Positions 18,227-26,818 of a stretch of 64,000 nt of DNA are shown here, piece by piece. How positions within the stretch are numbered: position 1 is the stretch's first letter; each line of letters opens with the position of its first letter. A model generated the notes under the pieces. It did not search any database. It had not been told where the DNA came from and saw only the letters and a list, made by a program, of their open reading frames with translations. Source of the stretch: Halogeometricum limi (GTDB taxonomy: Archaea > Halobacteriota > Halobacteria > Halobacteriales > Haloferacaceae); contig NZ_FOYS01000002.1 in assembly GCF_900115785.1 (NCBI RefSeq), forward strand, positions 1 to 64,000. The letters run 5' to 3'. Made by a program: the position numbers and the translations under genes.

Positions 18227-19123
18227 ATGGTGAAGCACACGGTCGCCGTCTGCAACTACAACATGGTCGAGACCGTGGAGCGGTCGCTCCGCGCCATGCT
18301 CGACCAACTCGACGACACCTTCGAGATGGTCGTCGTCGACGGCGGGTCGCAGGACGGCAGTTTAGAGATACTCAGAGACCTCGAAGACGAGTACGAGATG
18401 CTCCGCGTCGTCTCGCTTCGCCCCGACTCGGACCGCTACCTCGGCGCCGACCGGAACACCTCCTTCGAGGCGTCTGCGGGGGAGTACATCCTCGAATCAC
18501 TCGACTGCGACGACTACTACGACAACATCATCGTCGACTTCACCGACCTCTACCATCAGATAGAAGAACAGGTGGACTTCGAGTTCATGCTCCACGGGTG
18601 GGGAATCAACATCGCTCCGCGGAGTCTTCTCTTGGACGTGCCGTACTACAACCTCGGCGGCGCGGAGGACCGCGACCTGTGGCGTCGATTGTTCGCCCGA
18701 GACGCGATGATTTGGCTCCAGCACGACTCCATCGGGTGCTCGCTCGGTTACGAGAAGTCGCTGATGGACGAGATCAACCGAGACATCCACGGGAAGATCT
18801 GTGACTTCCAGTCGGGTATCACGCTGAAGAGCGCGCTCGAGTGGTCGCTGTCGCACCCGCAGTACGGCATCGTCGAGAAGGACCGGAGCTATCCCGCGAG
18901 ACAACTGAAGAAAGCGTGGGACTTCGGAACGCATCTCTACGCGTACGCGAAGGCGCGGGGTCGACCGCACCACGAGGCTCCCGAACAGTTCAAAGAGAAG
19001 GGTTCGGTCGAAAAGTACATCTACGAGAACCGGATGACCGTCTCCGACATCGAGGAGACGTACGGTATCGAAATCGACACCGACAGACTCTCGAAACTCG
19101 GGCAGAAACGCCTCGTCAAATGA
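18227..19123 (+). CDS. Glycosyltransferase family 2 (AglG/AglI-like region)
   Basis: A 298-residue GT-A transferase. The N-terminal nucleotide-binding strand HTVAVCNYNMVETVERSLRAML and MVVVDGGSQDGSLEIL are typical GT2. A DxD-type site occurs in ILESLDCDDYYDN. The C-terminal half is charged and has no obvious membrane segments. The last codon overlaps the start of the sulfatase-like gene (ATGA at 19120-19123), so the two are translationally coupled. With the flippase behind them they form a plus-strand trio. A cytoplasmic sugar-adding step is inferred. The divergent 123-nt gap upstream has a TATA-like tatatatg near 18131. Confidence 0.8.
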   Translation: MVKHTVAVCNYNMVETVERSLRAMLDQLDDTFEMVVVDGGSQDGSLEILRDLEDEYEMLRVVSLRPDSDRYLGADRNTSFEASAGEYILESLDCDDYYDNIIVDFTDLYHQIEEQVDFEFMLHGWGINIAPRSLLLDVPYYNLGGAEDRDLWRRLFARDAMIWLQHDSIGCSLGYEKSLMDEINRDIHGKICDFQSGITLKSALEWSLSHPQYGIVEKDRSYPARQLKKAWDFGTHLYAYAKARGRPHHEAPEQFKEKGSVEKYIYENRMTVSDIEETYGIEIDTDRLSKLGQKRLVK

Positions 19124-20523
19124 GGAACGTCGTCCTGCTGTGTCTGGACTCCGTGCGGATGGACACGTTTCAGGAGTTCGCGACACGCCTCCAAGACCGC
19201 GCGGACGTCGAGTACACGCAGTGTCGTGCGGCGAGTTCGTGGAGTCCGCCGAGTCACGCGAGCATGTTCACCGGCGAACTGCCACACGAACACGGTGTCC
19301 ACGCGTTCAACCCCGACTTCTCTCACCTCTCGCGCGAGGACACGTTCCTCGGTGACCTCTCCGAGCATCGACTCGTCGGAACGAGTGCGAACGTCTACGC
19401 CAGTTCCGCGTACGGGTTCGACGGTCTGTTCGACGAGTTCGTCGATGTCTCTCCGCACCGGCGATTTCCGAACGGCCTTGACGTCGTCCAGTTCGGTTCC
19501 GAATCGGACGAACGGGGTCTCTCGAAGTACGCAGCGTTCGTCCGCGCGGCACTCGAACACGACCACACGCTGGAGAGCCTCGCGAACGGTGCCGTGGTGC
19601 AACTGGAAGATATCTCCGCGAAGCTCCCGTTCCCGAAGCCCACCGACGACGGAGCGAGTATCGTCGCGAAGAACGTCGAACGACTCGCCGACCACGACGA
19701 CCGACCGTTCTTCCTCTTCGCGAACTTCATGGACGCGCACCTCCCGCACACGCCCGTTTGGGGATACGACCAGTCGTTGCACGACGTGCCCGCCCGCTGG
19801 CACTCCGACAGGCTGGACGACGCCGCTATCAACATCCGCGGGGAGGCGGCGGAGTACCCCGACGATATCGAGAACTTCCGACAGCTCTACGACGCGTCGG
19901 TCGAGTACCTCGACCGGAAGGTCTCTGCACTGATCGGACGCATCGAGGAAGCGACCACGCGCGAGACGACGTTCGTGGTCACCGCCGACCACGGCGAAAA
20001 CCTCGCGTACCAGCGAGAAGACGGCCTCATCGGGCACAATGCGTCGCTCTCGGAGGCGCTCTTGCACGTGCCACTGTTAATCATCAACGCTCCAGCGTCT
20101 TCGACTGCCGTCGTCGACGACTACGTGAGTCATCTGGACCTGGGTGAGTTGATAGTCGGCCTCACATCAGGGACAGCACCCGATATCGGTCGGAGTCGCG
20201 TCTTCGCCGAGCGAATCGGCTCGACCACGTCGAACGACCACTCCGAGAAGGTCAGACGGCGTCTCACCCGAACGATTCGAGCCGTCTACGAAGGTCGAGA
20301 CAAGTTCCTGTGGGACTCGACGGGGTTCTCCGGGCGATACGAACTCGACCCCGACCGACCGAGTTGGGAGCGACTGGCCGACGACGGAATCGACGTCGCG
20401 GAGTTCGATGCGTCGTTCTCCGTCCCGTTGGAAGACGCCCGTGAGACCGGTCTCGCCTCCCAGTCGAGGGGAGAGACGAACACCGCAACCAAGCAGCGAC
20501 TCGAAGACTTGGGCTACCTCTGA
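19120..20523 (+). CDS. Sulfatase-superfamily protein lacking the formylglycine arginine
   Basis: A 467-residue alkaline-phosphatase-superfamily enzyme. Metal-binding blocks are visible at the start (VVLLCLDSVRMDTF), near residue 290 (TFVVTADHGENL) and in LLHVPLLI. The nucleophile region reads SWSPPSHASMFTGELPHEHG. A true sulfatase has C/S-x-P-x-R there to make formylglycine, but the arginine is replaced by histidine. It may therefore be a phosphatase or a phospho-group or headgroup transferase. The ATG at 19120 overlaps the upstream glycosyltransferase by 4 nt, and the flippase follows after 6 nt. A role in modifying the N-glycan or its lipid carrier is inferred from context. Confidence 0.82.
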   Translation: MRNVVLLCLDSVRMDTFQEFATRLQDRADVEYTQCRAASSWSPPSHASMFTGELPHEHGVHAFNPDFSHLSREDTFLGDLSEHRLVGTSANVYASSAYGFDGLFDEFVDVSPHRRFPNGLDVVQFGSESDERGLSKYAAFVRAALEHDHTLESLANGAVVQLEDISAKLPFPKPTDDGASIVAKNVERLADHDDRPFFLFANFMDAHLPHTPVWGYDQSLHDVPARWHSDRLDDAAINIRGEAAEYPDDIENFRQLYDASVEYLDRKVSALIGRIEEATTRETTFVVTADHGENLAYQREDGLIGHNASLSEALLHVPLLIINAPASSTAVVDDYVSHLDLGELIVGLTSGTAPDIGRSRVFAERIGSTTSNDHSEKVRRRLTRTIRAVYEGRDKFLWDSTGFSGRYELDPDRPSWERLADDGIDVAEFDASFSVPLEDARETGLASQSRGETNTATKQRLEDLGYL

Positions 20524-20529
20524 GCGCTC

Positions 20530-21984
20530 GTGAAGTCCTCTCTCGACCTGAACCTCAAGAGCGAAGCGCTCTCTGCCGTCACCTCCAAGGTCGCGATGGC
20601 CGCCCTCGGCTTCGCCGGTGTCGTCATCTTCGCGAACGAACTCGGCGCGGAGGGGTTGGGACTGTACTACCTTCTTCTCGCACCCAGTCAGATAATCGCG
20701 AAGGTCCAGACCGGAGTCGGAACGGCGCTGAAGAAGCGCATCAGCGAGGCGCAGACCCAGGCAGGAGAGTACATCTCTATCGGACTGCTCACTCACGTCG
20801 TCGTCACCGCTGTGACCGTCGCCGTCGTCGTCCTGTTCGGCTCTGTCCTCCAGCGGTACATCGACGCGTTCGAGCAACCGGTACTCATCGCGCTCATCGT
20901 CGCGTCGTTCGGTCTGTTCGAGGTGGCGTTCAAGGTGTTCGAGGGAAGCGGCTACCCCGCTCGCGCCTCGTGGATGGATACCGTCAGGAGCGTACTCACA
21001 CTGGGTCTGCAGCTCGTGTTCCTGTTCATGGGATACGCCGTATACGGTCTCGTCGGCGGGTACGTGCTCGCGGCCATCGTCACCGCGGTTGCTATGCTCG
21101 TCAACACGGGCGTCCAACCGACGATGCCGTCCCGCACAGCGCTCGGACGCACGTGGTCGTTCTCGAAGTGGAGCGTCCCCAACTCGCTGCTCTCGGCGTC
21201 GTACTTCAGGATGGACGTGATAATCCTCGGCATCCTGTTCGTGAGTACCGACCCCGTGGCCGCCTACGAGACGTCGCTCCGCCTCTCGCAGGTCGCCGCG
21301 TACTTCGCTGCGAGCATCTCCGCCCCACTCGTCGTGAAGATGAGCGGCCTGTCGTCCATCGGCGAGAGCGTCGAGTTCGACCTCAAGAACGCCATGTCGT
21401 ACGTCGGCCTGTTCGCGCTTCCCATCTTCTTCGGCGCGCTGGCGATTCCGGAGGCGCTGATGGTCACGGTGTTCGGCCCGACGTTCTCGGGCGCCGGCCC
21501 GGTTCTCATCGGACTCGCGCTGTTTCAGGTGTTGAACTCCTATCGACAGCCGATAGACGCGCTCATCGAGGCGACGGACCGACCGAAACTCAAGTTCCGA
21601 GTCATGCTCGTCACCGTCGTCGTCAACGTCGCGCTCGCGTTCCCCCTCGGCTGGGAGTTCGGCGTCATCGGCGTCGTCGCGGCGACGGTCATCGCGGAGT
21701 TGACCCGGTTCGTCCTGTATCAGACCGTCGCCTACCGCGAGTTCGGTCGACCGGTCGCCACCCGTCCGATGTTCCACCAGGCCGTCGCGGCGGCGACCAT
21801 GTTCGTCGCCGTCGAACTCGTCACCCGCGAGTTCCGCATCGCTGGGTGGCTGGACCTCCTCTTCGTCGTCGGCTTCGCGGGCGTGGTCTACTTCGTCGCA
21901 CTGACCGTCCTCAGCGACCACTTCAGAGACCTCGTCTCGTCGACGCTGTCTCAACTCGTCTCGTCGGAGACCAGCGACTCGTAG
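20530..21984 (+). CDS. Wzx-like polysaccharide flippase (MOP superfamily)
   Basis: A 484-residue membrane protein of the polysaccharide biosynthesis/flippase family, with about 12-14 hydrophobic segments. It starts MKSSLDLNLKSEALSAVTSK, then VAMAALGFAGVVIFANELG, as in MOP exporters. It probably moves the dolichol-linked glycan to the outer face before AglB acts, as AglR is thought to do in Haloferax volcanii. The start is GTG at 20530, 6 nt after the sulfatase-like stop. Its 3' end overlaps the convergent glycosyltransferase by 34 bp. Confidence 0.85.
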   Translation: MKSSLDLNLKSEALSAVTSKVAMAALGFAGVVIFANELGAEGLGLYYLLLAPSQIIAKVQTGVGTALKKRISEAQTQAGEYISIGLLTHVVVTAVTVAVVVLFGSVLQRYIDAFEQPVLIALIVASFGLFEVAFKVFEGSGYPARASWMDTVRSVLTLGLQLVFLFMGYAVYGLVGGYVLAAIVTAVAMLVNTGVQPTMPSRTALGRTWSFSKWSVPNSLLSASYFRMDVIILGILFVSTDPVAAYETSLRLSQVAAYFAASISAPLVVKMSGLSSIGESVEFDLKNAMSYVGLFALPIFFGALAIPEALMVTVFGPTFSGAGPVLIGLALFQVLNSYRQPIDALIEATDRPKLKFRVMLVTVVVNVALAFPLGWEFGVIGVVAATVIAELTRFVLYQTVAYREFGRPVATRPMFHQAVAAATMFVAVELVTREFRIAGWLDLLFVVGFAGVVYFVALTVLSDHFRDLVSSTLSQLVSSETSDS

Positions 21985-23009
21985 ACCCGTTCGGTCTCTT
22001 CGCAGACGGCGTCCCACCTCGGGAGCGACTCGCTCGGTGCGTCGAGGCCCGCGGCCCGTCCGACCGCCGCCGCGACGGTAGACGGCGTCGGGTCGTCGAC
22101 GCCCACACAGTCGTCTCGTCCCACCCAGTCCACCAACGCCCCGGCCTCCCGAACCACGCACGGCGTCCCCGCCGCCAACGCCTCCGCGACGGTCATGCCG
22201 TACGCCTCGAACGACGACATCGTCACGAACGCCGCCGCACCGGCGTACAGTCCGGGTAACTCCTCGTCGGCGACGTAGCCGAGGAACTCGACGCGGTCCG
22301 CGACGCCGCGGGACTCGGCCCGTCGCTTCAGTTCCTCGGAGTAGGACCCGCTCCCGGCGACCAAGAGGTCGTACTCCGGCAACTCGGTCATCGCGTCGAC
22401 GACGAACTGGACGCCTTTGTACTCCTCGACGCGGCCGACGCAGAGGAGGTACGGTCGGTCGCGGTCGAACGGTTCCGCCCCGGCGAATCGGTCGACGTGG
22501 AGACCGTTCGGAATCACCGTCGCGTCGATACCGAAGTCGTCGTCGAGCCGTCGCCGCTCCCACTCGCTGACGGCGACGACCTGCCGTGCGCGTTCGAGTG
22601 CGCGTCTGCCGACCGCCGCGTAGAGACGGAGCAGCGCGTCTCGGAACCCCGATGCGCTCCCCGCGTGGTAGTGCGGCGTCGCGACGAACGGGTCCGTCGT
22701 CGCCGCCGCGGCGAACGCCAGCGGGAGCGAGTGGTAGTTGTGGCCGTGGACGACGTCGGCGTCGAACGCGCGGACGGCGGTGAAGATTCCGGGGGCGGCG
22801 TGGTAGGCGTCGCCGGGTGCGAACGCGTCGAACCGCCGAACCGAGACACCGTCGCGGACGCACGTCGTCTCCACGTCGGGACCGTCGTCCGCGCTGAAGA
22901 CGGTCACGTCGTGACCGCGTTCGACCATCCCCGCGGCGAGTTCCTCGACGTGCGTCTCGACGCCGCCGGTGTGTGGCGGGTACTTCGAGGTGACGTAGAG
23001 TACCCTCAT
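21951..23009 (-). CDS. Glycosyltransferase family 4 (group 1)
   Basis: A 352-residue GT-B enzyme. It begins MRVLYVTSKYPPHTGGVETHVEELAAGM, followed by the donor-domain entry PYLLCVGRVEEYKGVQFVVDAM. The signature is MSSFEAYGMTVAEALAAGTPCVV with both acidic residues. The ATG at 23009 overlaps the upstream GT2 stop (ATGA), so the gene is coupled to it. It is the third gene of a minus-strand set aglF - GT2 - GT4. A sugar-adding step in the N-glycan pathway is likely, but the specificity is unknown. Confidence 0.88.
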   Translation of the reverse strand: MRVLYVTSKYPPHTGGVETHVEELAAGMVERGHDVTVFSADDGPDVETTCVRDGVSVRRFDAFAPGDAYHAAPGIFTAVRAFDADVVHGHNYHSLPLAFAAAATTDPFVATPHYHAGSASGFRDALLRLYAAVGRRALERARQVVAVSEWERRRLDDDFGIDATVIPNGLHVDRFAGAEPFDRDRPYLLCVGRVEEYKGVQFVVDAMTELPEYDLLVAGSGSYSEELKRRAESRGVADRVEFLGYVADEELPGLYAGAAAFVTMSSFEAYGMTVAEALAAGTPCVVREAGALVDWVGRDDCVGVDDPTPSTVAAAVGRAAGLDAPSESLPRWDAVCEETERVYESLVSDETS

Positions 23010-24178
23010 CGCTCGCTCTCGAACGCCGCGCGCGACTCGCGGTCTATCTCCCACGTCCCGTCGGCGTCGCCTCGAAGTCGAAGGGCGGCGACCAGCAGCG
23101 ACGCCTGCGCGTCCAACACCGCGTAGACGGGTTGAAGCGGGCCGAGTGCGTCTCGCTGACCGAGTGCGCCGAACGCGAGGAAGGCGGCGATGAGGCAGAG
23201 GCCGAACGGCCCCCCGAGGACGAACACGCCGGCGGTGAAAAGCGTCGCAGCAGCGAGGAGTAGCCACGGTCCGACGACCATCAGGAGGTAGTTCGCGGGG
23301 AGGACGACGAGTCCGTACAGCCCCAGGGAGGAGTCGAACCGCGCGTCGGCGTGTCGGTGGAGCAGTTGGAGCAGTCCCATCGCGCGGCGGTCTTTCCGCG
23401 TCCGACGCTTCGTGAACTCCGAGACGCCTGACTCGGCGAACTGCATCGTCGGGTCCATCACGACGCGCTTGCCCGCCCGTCTGATTCGGAGCGCGATTTC
23501 GGTGTCGTCGGCGAGTGAGTCCTCGGCGATGGGCGAGAACAGGTCTCGACGGAAGGCGAAACAGGGGCCGTGGAAGATGAACGTCGAGTCGAGTCGGGAC
23601 TCGACGCGCTGGACGAGAGAGAGCATGTCGCGGTAGTCCTGTTCGACGTCGCTGTCGCCGATGACATCCGTCTGTCGGCCCGTCACCGCACCGACTGCGT
23701 CGTCCGCGAGGTTCGCGGCGGCGACTCGGAGAACGCTCGGGTCGAGTTTCGAGTCGGCGTCGGTTCGGAACACCACCTCGCCCGAGGCGGCCCGAATCGC
23801 GTCGTTGAGCGCCGGTGCGACCCCGCGTCGCTCGTCGTCGTGGAGAATCGTCAGCGACGGGGCGTCTCGACCCTCGAAGAACGAGCGAACCACCGCGGGC
23901 GTGCCGTCGTCGGACGCGTCCGCGAGGACGAGTTCGACCTTCTCCATCGGATAGTCGAGAGCGAGCACGTCCCGGAGTTTCGTCTCGATGATCTCCGCTT
24001 CGTTGTACGTCGGGACGACGACGCTGACGGTCGGTTCCCACTCGCCTTTCTCCGCCGGCGACCCCTCCGGTCGGAGGAGCGCGAAGAGCGCGAGGTAGAG
24101 GAGGTACGGAAAGAGCGCGATAGCCGACAGACAGACGGCGAGGGCCGTCGAACCGAGGGCGACTGCGTTGCGGCGCAT
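23006..24178 (-). CDS. Membrane-bound glycosyltransferase family 2
   Basis: A 390-residue processive-type GT2. An N-terminal hydrophobic segment (ALGSTALAVCLSAIALFPYLLYLALFAL, interrupted here for length) precedes SVVVPTYNEAEIIETKL and VVFRTDADSKLD with its DxD. ADDTEIALRIRRAGKRV and RRTRKDRRAMGLLQL follow, then at least three C-terminal membrane segments. The ATG at 24178 starts just before the first helix; an in-frame GTG at 24220 would add 14 residues. It overlaps the following GT4 by 4 nt and follows aglF by 56 nt. It probably acts on a lipid-linked sugar at the cytoplasmic membrane face. Confidence 0.85.
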   Translation of the reverse strand: MRRNAVALGSTALAVCLSAIALFPYLLYLALFALLRPEGSPAEKGEWEPTVSVVVPTYNEAEIIETKLRDVLALDYPMEKVELVLADASDDGTPAVVRSFFEGRDAPSLTILHDDERRGVAPALNDAIRAASGEVVFRTDADSKLDPSVLRVAAANLADDAVGAVTGRQTDVIGDSDVEQDYRDMLSLVQRVESRLDSTFIFHGPCFAFRRDLFSPIAEDSLADDTEIALRIRRAGKRVVMDPTMQFAESGVSEFTKRRTRKDRRAMGLLQLLHRHADARFDSSLGLYGLVVLPANYLLMVVGPWLLLAAATLFTAGVFVLGGPFGLCLIAAFLAFGALGQRDALGPLQPVYAVLDAQASLLVAALRLRGDADGTWEIDRESRAAFESER

Positions 24179-24234
24179 AGCTGGCTTCTTCGCGCCGAGA
24201 TGAAAAATCTCCCGTGTCACCGCTCTCGGGCGCG

Positions 24235-24981
24235 TTACTCGTCGGCGTCGTCGCTCTCTGCGTCGTCGGCTTCCTCACGAAGTCGCCGCTCGGCCTCGTC
24301 TCGGTCCTCCGGGTAGCCGACGTCGATTCGCCAGCCTTCGAGCCGTATCGCGTCTATCGTTCGACCGCTGTCTATCAGGAGGCCGACGGCGTCGGAAATC
24401 TCGTACTCGCCGCGGTCGGAGGGTTGGACGAGGTGGCAGGCGTGGAAGATGGCGGGCGAGAACGTGTAAAAGCCCGTCATGACGATGTTCGACGGCGGGT
24501 CGTCCGGTTTCTCGACGACGCCGGTTATCTCGCCGTACTTGTTGGTGTCGCAGACGCCGTACCGACTGGCCTCCTCCCACGGCACCTCTTCGACGAGGAA
24601 CGCCGCGTCCGCCCGGTCCTCTCGCTGTCGCCGGACGACGTCCTTCAGGTTCGCGTTGAACACGTTGTCGCCGAGCATCAGCATGAAGTCGTCGTCGATG
24701 TGCTCTTCGACGGTCAGGAGGGCGTGTGCGAGCCCCTTCTGTTCGCGCTGGTGAGCGTACGTGATGGGGATTCCCTCGTACTCGTCGCCGTAGTGGCTGA
24801 TGATCTTCTCTTTCAGGTAGCCGACGACGAGGACGAACTCGTCCGCGCCGAGTTCTTTCAGTCGGTCCAGACAGTGGGTGATGATCGGTTTGTCGTCGAC
24901 TTCGACCATCCCTTTCGGCTTGTCGTCTGTCAGCGGCCGAAGTCGAGTTCCTCTTCCTGCCGCGAGAACCACCGCTTGCAT
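24235..24981 (-). CDS. aglF: Glucose-1-phosphate nucleotidylyltransferase AglF
   Basis: A 248-residue sugar-nucleotide transferase that makes UDP- or dTDP-glucose for glycan building and feeds AglM. The N-terminus MQAVVLAAGRGTRLRPLTDDKPKGM is the canonical G-rich nucleotide loop with the PKGM lysine. FMLMLGDNVFNANL holds the metal aspartate, and GEYEISDAV and WRIDVGYPEDRDEAERRL follow. The ATG at 24981 lies about 28 nt from TATATAT (25006-25012), so the mRNA is probably leaderless. It is first in a minus-strand set with two glycosyltransferases and divergent from aglJ. Confidence 0.88.
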   Translation of the reverse strand: MQAVVLAAGRGTRLRPLTDDKPKGMVEVDDKPIITHCLDRLKELGADEFVLVVGYLKEKIISHYGDEYEGIPITYAHQREQKGLAHALLTVEEHIDDDFMLMLGDNVFNANLKDVVRRQREDRADAAFLVEEVPWEEASRYGVCDTNKYGEITGVVEKPDDPPSNIVMTGFYTFSPAIFHACHLVQPSDRGEYEISDAVGLLIDSGRTIDAIRLEGWRIDVGYPEDRDEAERRLREEADDAESDDADE

Positions 24982-25005
24982 GACCCGACGTTCTCCGTCG
25001 GTGCG

Positions 25006-25012
25006 TATATAT
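25006..25012 (-). promoter_or_regulatory. TATA box for aglF
   Basis: A clean TATATAT lies 25-31 nt upstream of the aglF ATG on the minus strand. This is the spacing expected for a transcript that starts at or next to the start codon. It is an island of A/T in a G+C-rich divergent gap shared with aglJ. Confidence 0.65.
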
Positions 25013-25151
25013 CTCGGGTGTGCGTTCGCCGCCTGCGTTTCAGTCTCGTCTCCGCGAGCCGATGGGAGTGCGGCCGTCTCCGCTCCCGAGGGGTCCCCGT
25101 CGTCGCCGCAGACAGCAACCCTTTTGCGCTCGCCACGAAGAAATCCGGCCG

Positions 25152-26153
25152 ATGCCCCCATTGGATTCCGTCTGCGTCCTCGTGCCCACCTACAACGAGG
25201 CCGAAACCATCGGTGACGTCGTCGACGACTACCGCCGGGAGGGGTTCACCAACGTCCTCGTCATCGACGGTGGGTCCGACGACGACACCGTCGCCGTCGC
25301 CGGAGACCACGGCGCGCGCGTCGTCGTCCAGTCGGGGTCCGGCAAGGGACAGGCGGTTCGCGAGGCGGTCGAGTACCACGTCGACGCGGAGTACGTCCTG
25401 ATGTTGGACGGCGACGCGACGTACCGGGCGGAGGACGCGGAGGCGATGCTCGAACCGCTCGATGGGGGGTACGAACACGTCATCGGCGACCGGTTCGCCG
25501 ACATGCGCGAGGGGGCGATGACGCGTTTCAACCAACTGGGAAACCGCATCGTCAACCGCGCGTTCGCGACCATCCACGGCCACGACTACGAGGACATCCT
25601 CTCCGGCTACCGCGCGTTCTCTCGGGACTCGTTCATGCGGATGACGCTCACCGCCGACGGGTTCGGCGTCGAGACGGAGATGGCAGTCGAGTGCGTGAAG
25701 CGAAACATCCCGACGGCCGTCGTCCCCATCACGTACCTCCCGCGCCCCCACGGGTCGGACACGAACCTGCGGCCCATCCGCGACGGCGGTATCATCTTCC
25801 TCGAACTCTACCGGCGCGCGAAGACGAACAACCCCCTGTTCTACTTCGGGAGCGTCGGCGGCGCCTCCACTGTCGTCGGGTTCGTCATCGCCCTCTACGT
25901 CGCCGTCGAGTGGGTGACCGTTCGTATCTCACACGAGGTGATGGCCGTCGTGGCCGCCTTCGCCGTGTTGTTCGGCGTGCAACTCCTGATGTTCGGGGTG
26001 CTCTCGGACCTCATCCTGTCGCTGCACCGGGACACCTTGCGGAAGATAGAGGAGGAGAACGAGGACGCCGACTCGTCCGCCGGGTCGTCACGGCGAGTCG
26101 ACGTGGCCCCCGACGGCGGGGAATCTGACGGCGAGGACGGACGCGACCACTGA
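25152..26153 (+). CDS. aglJ: Dolichyl-phosphate hexosyltransferase AglJ
   Basis: A 333-residue GT2 enzyme that loads the first hexose of the N-glycan onto dolichyl phosphate. VCVLVPTYNEAETIGDVVDDY and VLVIDGGSDDDT give the nucleotide site, and LMLDGDATYRAED carries the DxD. HVIGDRFADMREGAMTRFN and DILSGYRAFSRDSF are dolichyl-phosphate glycosyltransferase hallmarks. Two C-terminal hydrophobic segments (near residues 235-255 and 268-295) anchor it. The tail is acidic. It is divergent from aglF with a 170-nt gap. The match to Haloferax AglJ is from memory. Confidence 0.88.
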   Translation: MPPLDSVCVLVPTYNEAETIGDVVDDYRREGFTNVLVIDGGSDDDTVAVAGDHGARVVVQSGSGKGQAVREAVEYHVDAEYVLMLDGDATYRAEDAEAMLEPLDGGYEHVIGDRFADMREGAMTRFNQLGNRIVNRAFATIHGHDYEDILSGYRAFSRDSFMRMTLTADGFGVETEMAVECVKRNIPTAVVPITYLPRPHGSDTNLRPIRDGGIIFLELYRRAKTNNPLFYFGSVGGASTVVGFVIALYVAVEWVTVRISHEVMAVVAAFAVLFGVQLLMFGVLSDLILSLHRDTLRKIEEENEDADSSAGSSRRVDVAPDGGESDGEDGRDH

Positions 26154-26164
26154 GAGACGCGACC

Positions 26165-26491
26165 TCAGAACGGAAGCATCGCTCGGAGTTGGCCGAGGAA
26201 GTTGTTCGACGCCGAGCGTCGGTACTCCTCGAACACCGGATGCAGCGAGTCGAGTAGTTCGGCCTTGCTGGCGAACTTGGACTGCGGCACGGACTCCAGT
26301 GCCTCGCTGAGTCGGACGCTTCCCCCGGCGGCGTTGTACGGGACCGCGACGTCGTCCAGTTCGCGGACGAGTTCGTCGGCGGTCACGGGGTACGTCACGT
26401 CCGCCTCCGACAGGTGTTTCGCGAGTGCGGCGATACCGAACTCGAGCGTGTCTGGTTCGTCCCCGCCCTGCGGTGGTGGTCGTGCAGCCAT
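26165..26491 (-). CDS. Conserved haloarchaeal 108-residue protein, possibly DUF5789
   Basis: A small soluble protein starting MAARPPPQGGDEPDTLEFGI. The central part is amphipathic (ALAKHLSEADVTYPVTADELVRELDD), and the end reads FEEYRRSASNNFLGQLRAMLPF. The pattern resembles a family I know as DUF5789, but this is from memory. No catalytic motif is seen. It ends 12 nt after aglJ, convergent with it, and is divergent from the ribbon-helix-helix gene. Confidence 0.7.
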   Translation of the reverse strand: MAARPPPQGGDEPDTLEFGIAALAKHLSEADVTYPVTADELVRELDDVAVPYNAAGGSVRLSEALESVPQSKFASKAELLDSLHPVFEEYRRSASNNFLGQLRAMLPF

Positions 26492-26588
26492 CGACGGAGG
26501 CTACGGTCTCATCCGTTGAAAAACCCCCGACTACGTTCGAGACCGTCCGTATCTGTTAACCGGCGGGAGTTCGTGTGACAGGACGACG

Positions 26589-26801
26589 ATGACGGACTAC
26601 ACCACCGTGTCGATACCGAAAGACCTCGCCGAACGCGTCGAGTCGACGATAGAGGGGACCAGTTTCTCCAGTACGAGCGACCTCGTGCGGTTCCTCCTCC
26701 GCAGTATCGTCATTCAACACCAGCGCGAAGGGAAACTCACGGAAGCGCAGTTCGAGGACATCGCAGAGCAACTCGCGGACCTGGGCTACCTCGACCGCTG
26801 A
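26589..26801 (+). CDS. Ribbon-helix-helix (CopG/MetJ-type) DNA-binding protein
   Basis: A 70-residue protein. The first strand and helices TTVSIPKDLAERVESTIEGTSFSSTSDLVRFLLRS match the ribbon-helix-helix fold, in which the N-terminal strand of a dimer reads the DNA major groove. The C-terminal part (LTEAQFEDIAEQLADLGYLDR) is a short helix. It probably regulates itself or neighbours. No partner toxin is adjacent: the flanking genes are a conserved small protein and a JAMM-like protein. Confidence 0.82.
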   Translation: MTDYTTVSIPKDLAERVESTIEGTSFSSTSDLVRFLLRSIVIQHQREGKLTEAQFEDIAEQLADLGYLDR

Positions 26802-26818
26802 GCACCGAGAGTTCCCGT

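Noticed and set aside
20167-22863. Very long minus-strand open frame (898 codons) over the sulfatase-like and flippase genes
   Set aside because: Antisense to clear plus-strand genes in G+C-rich DNA; arginine-rich, with no domain. It is an artefact of codon bias.
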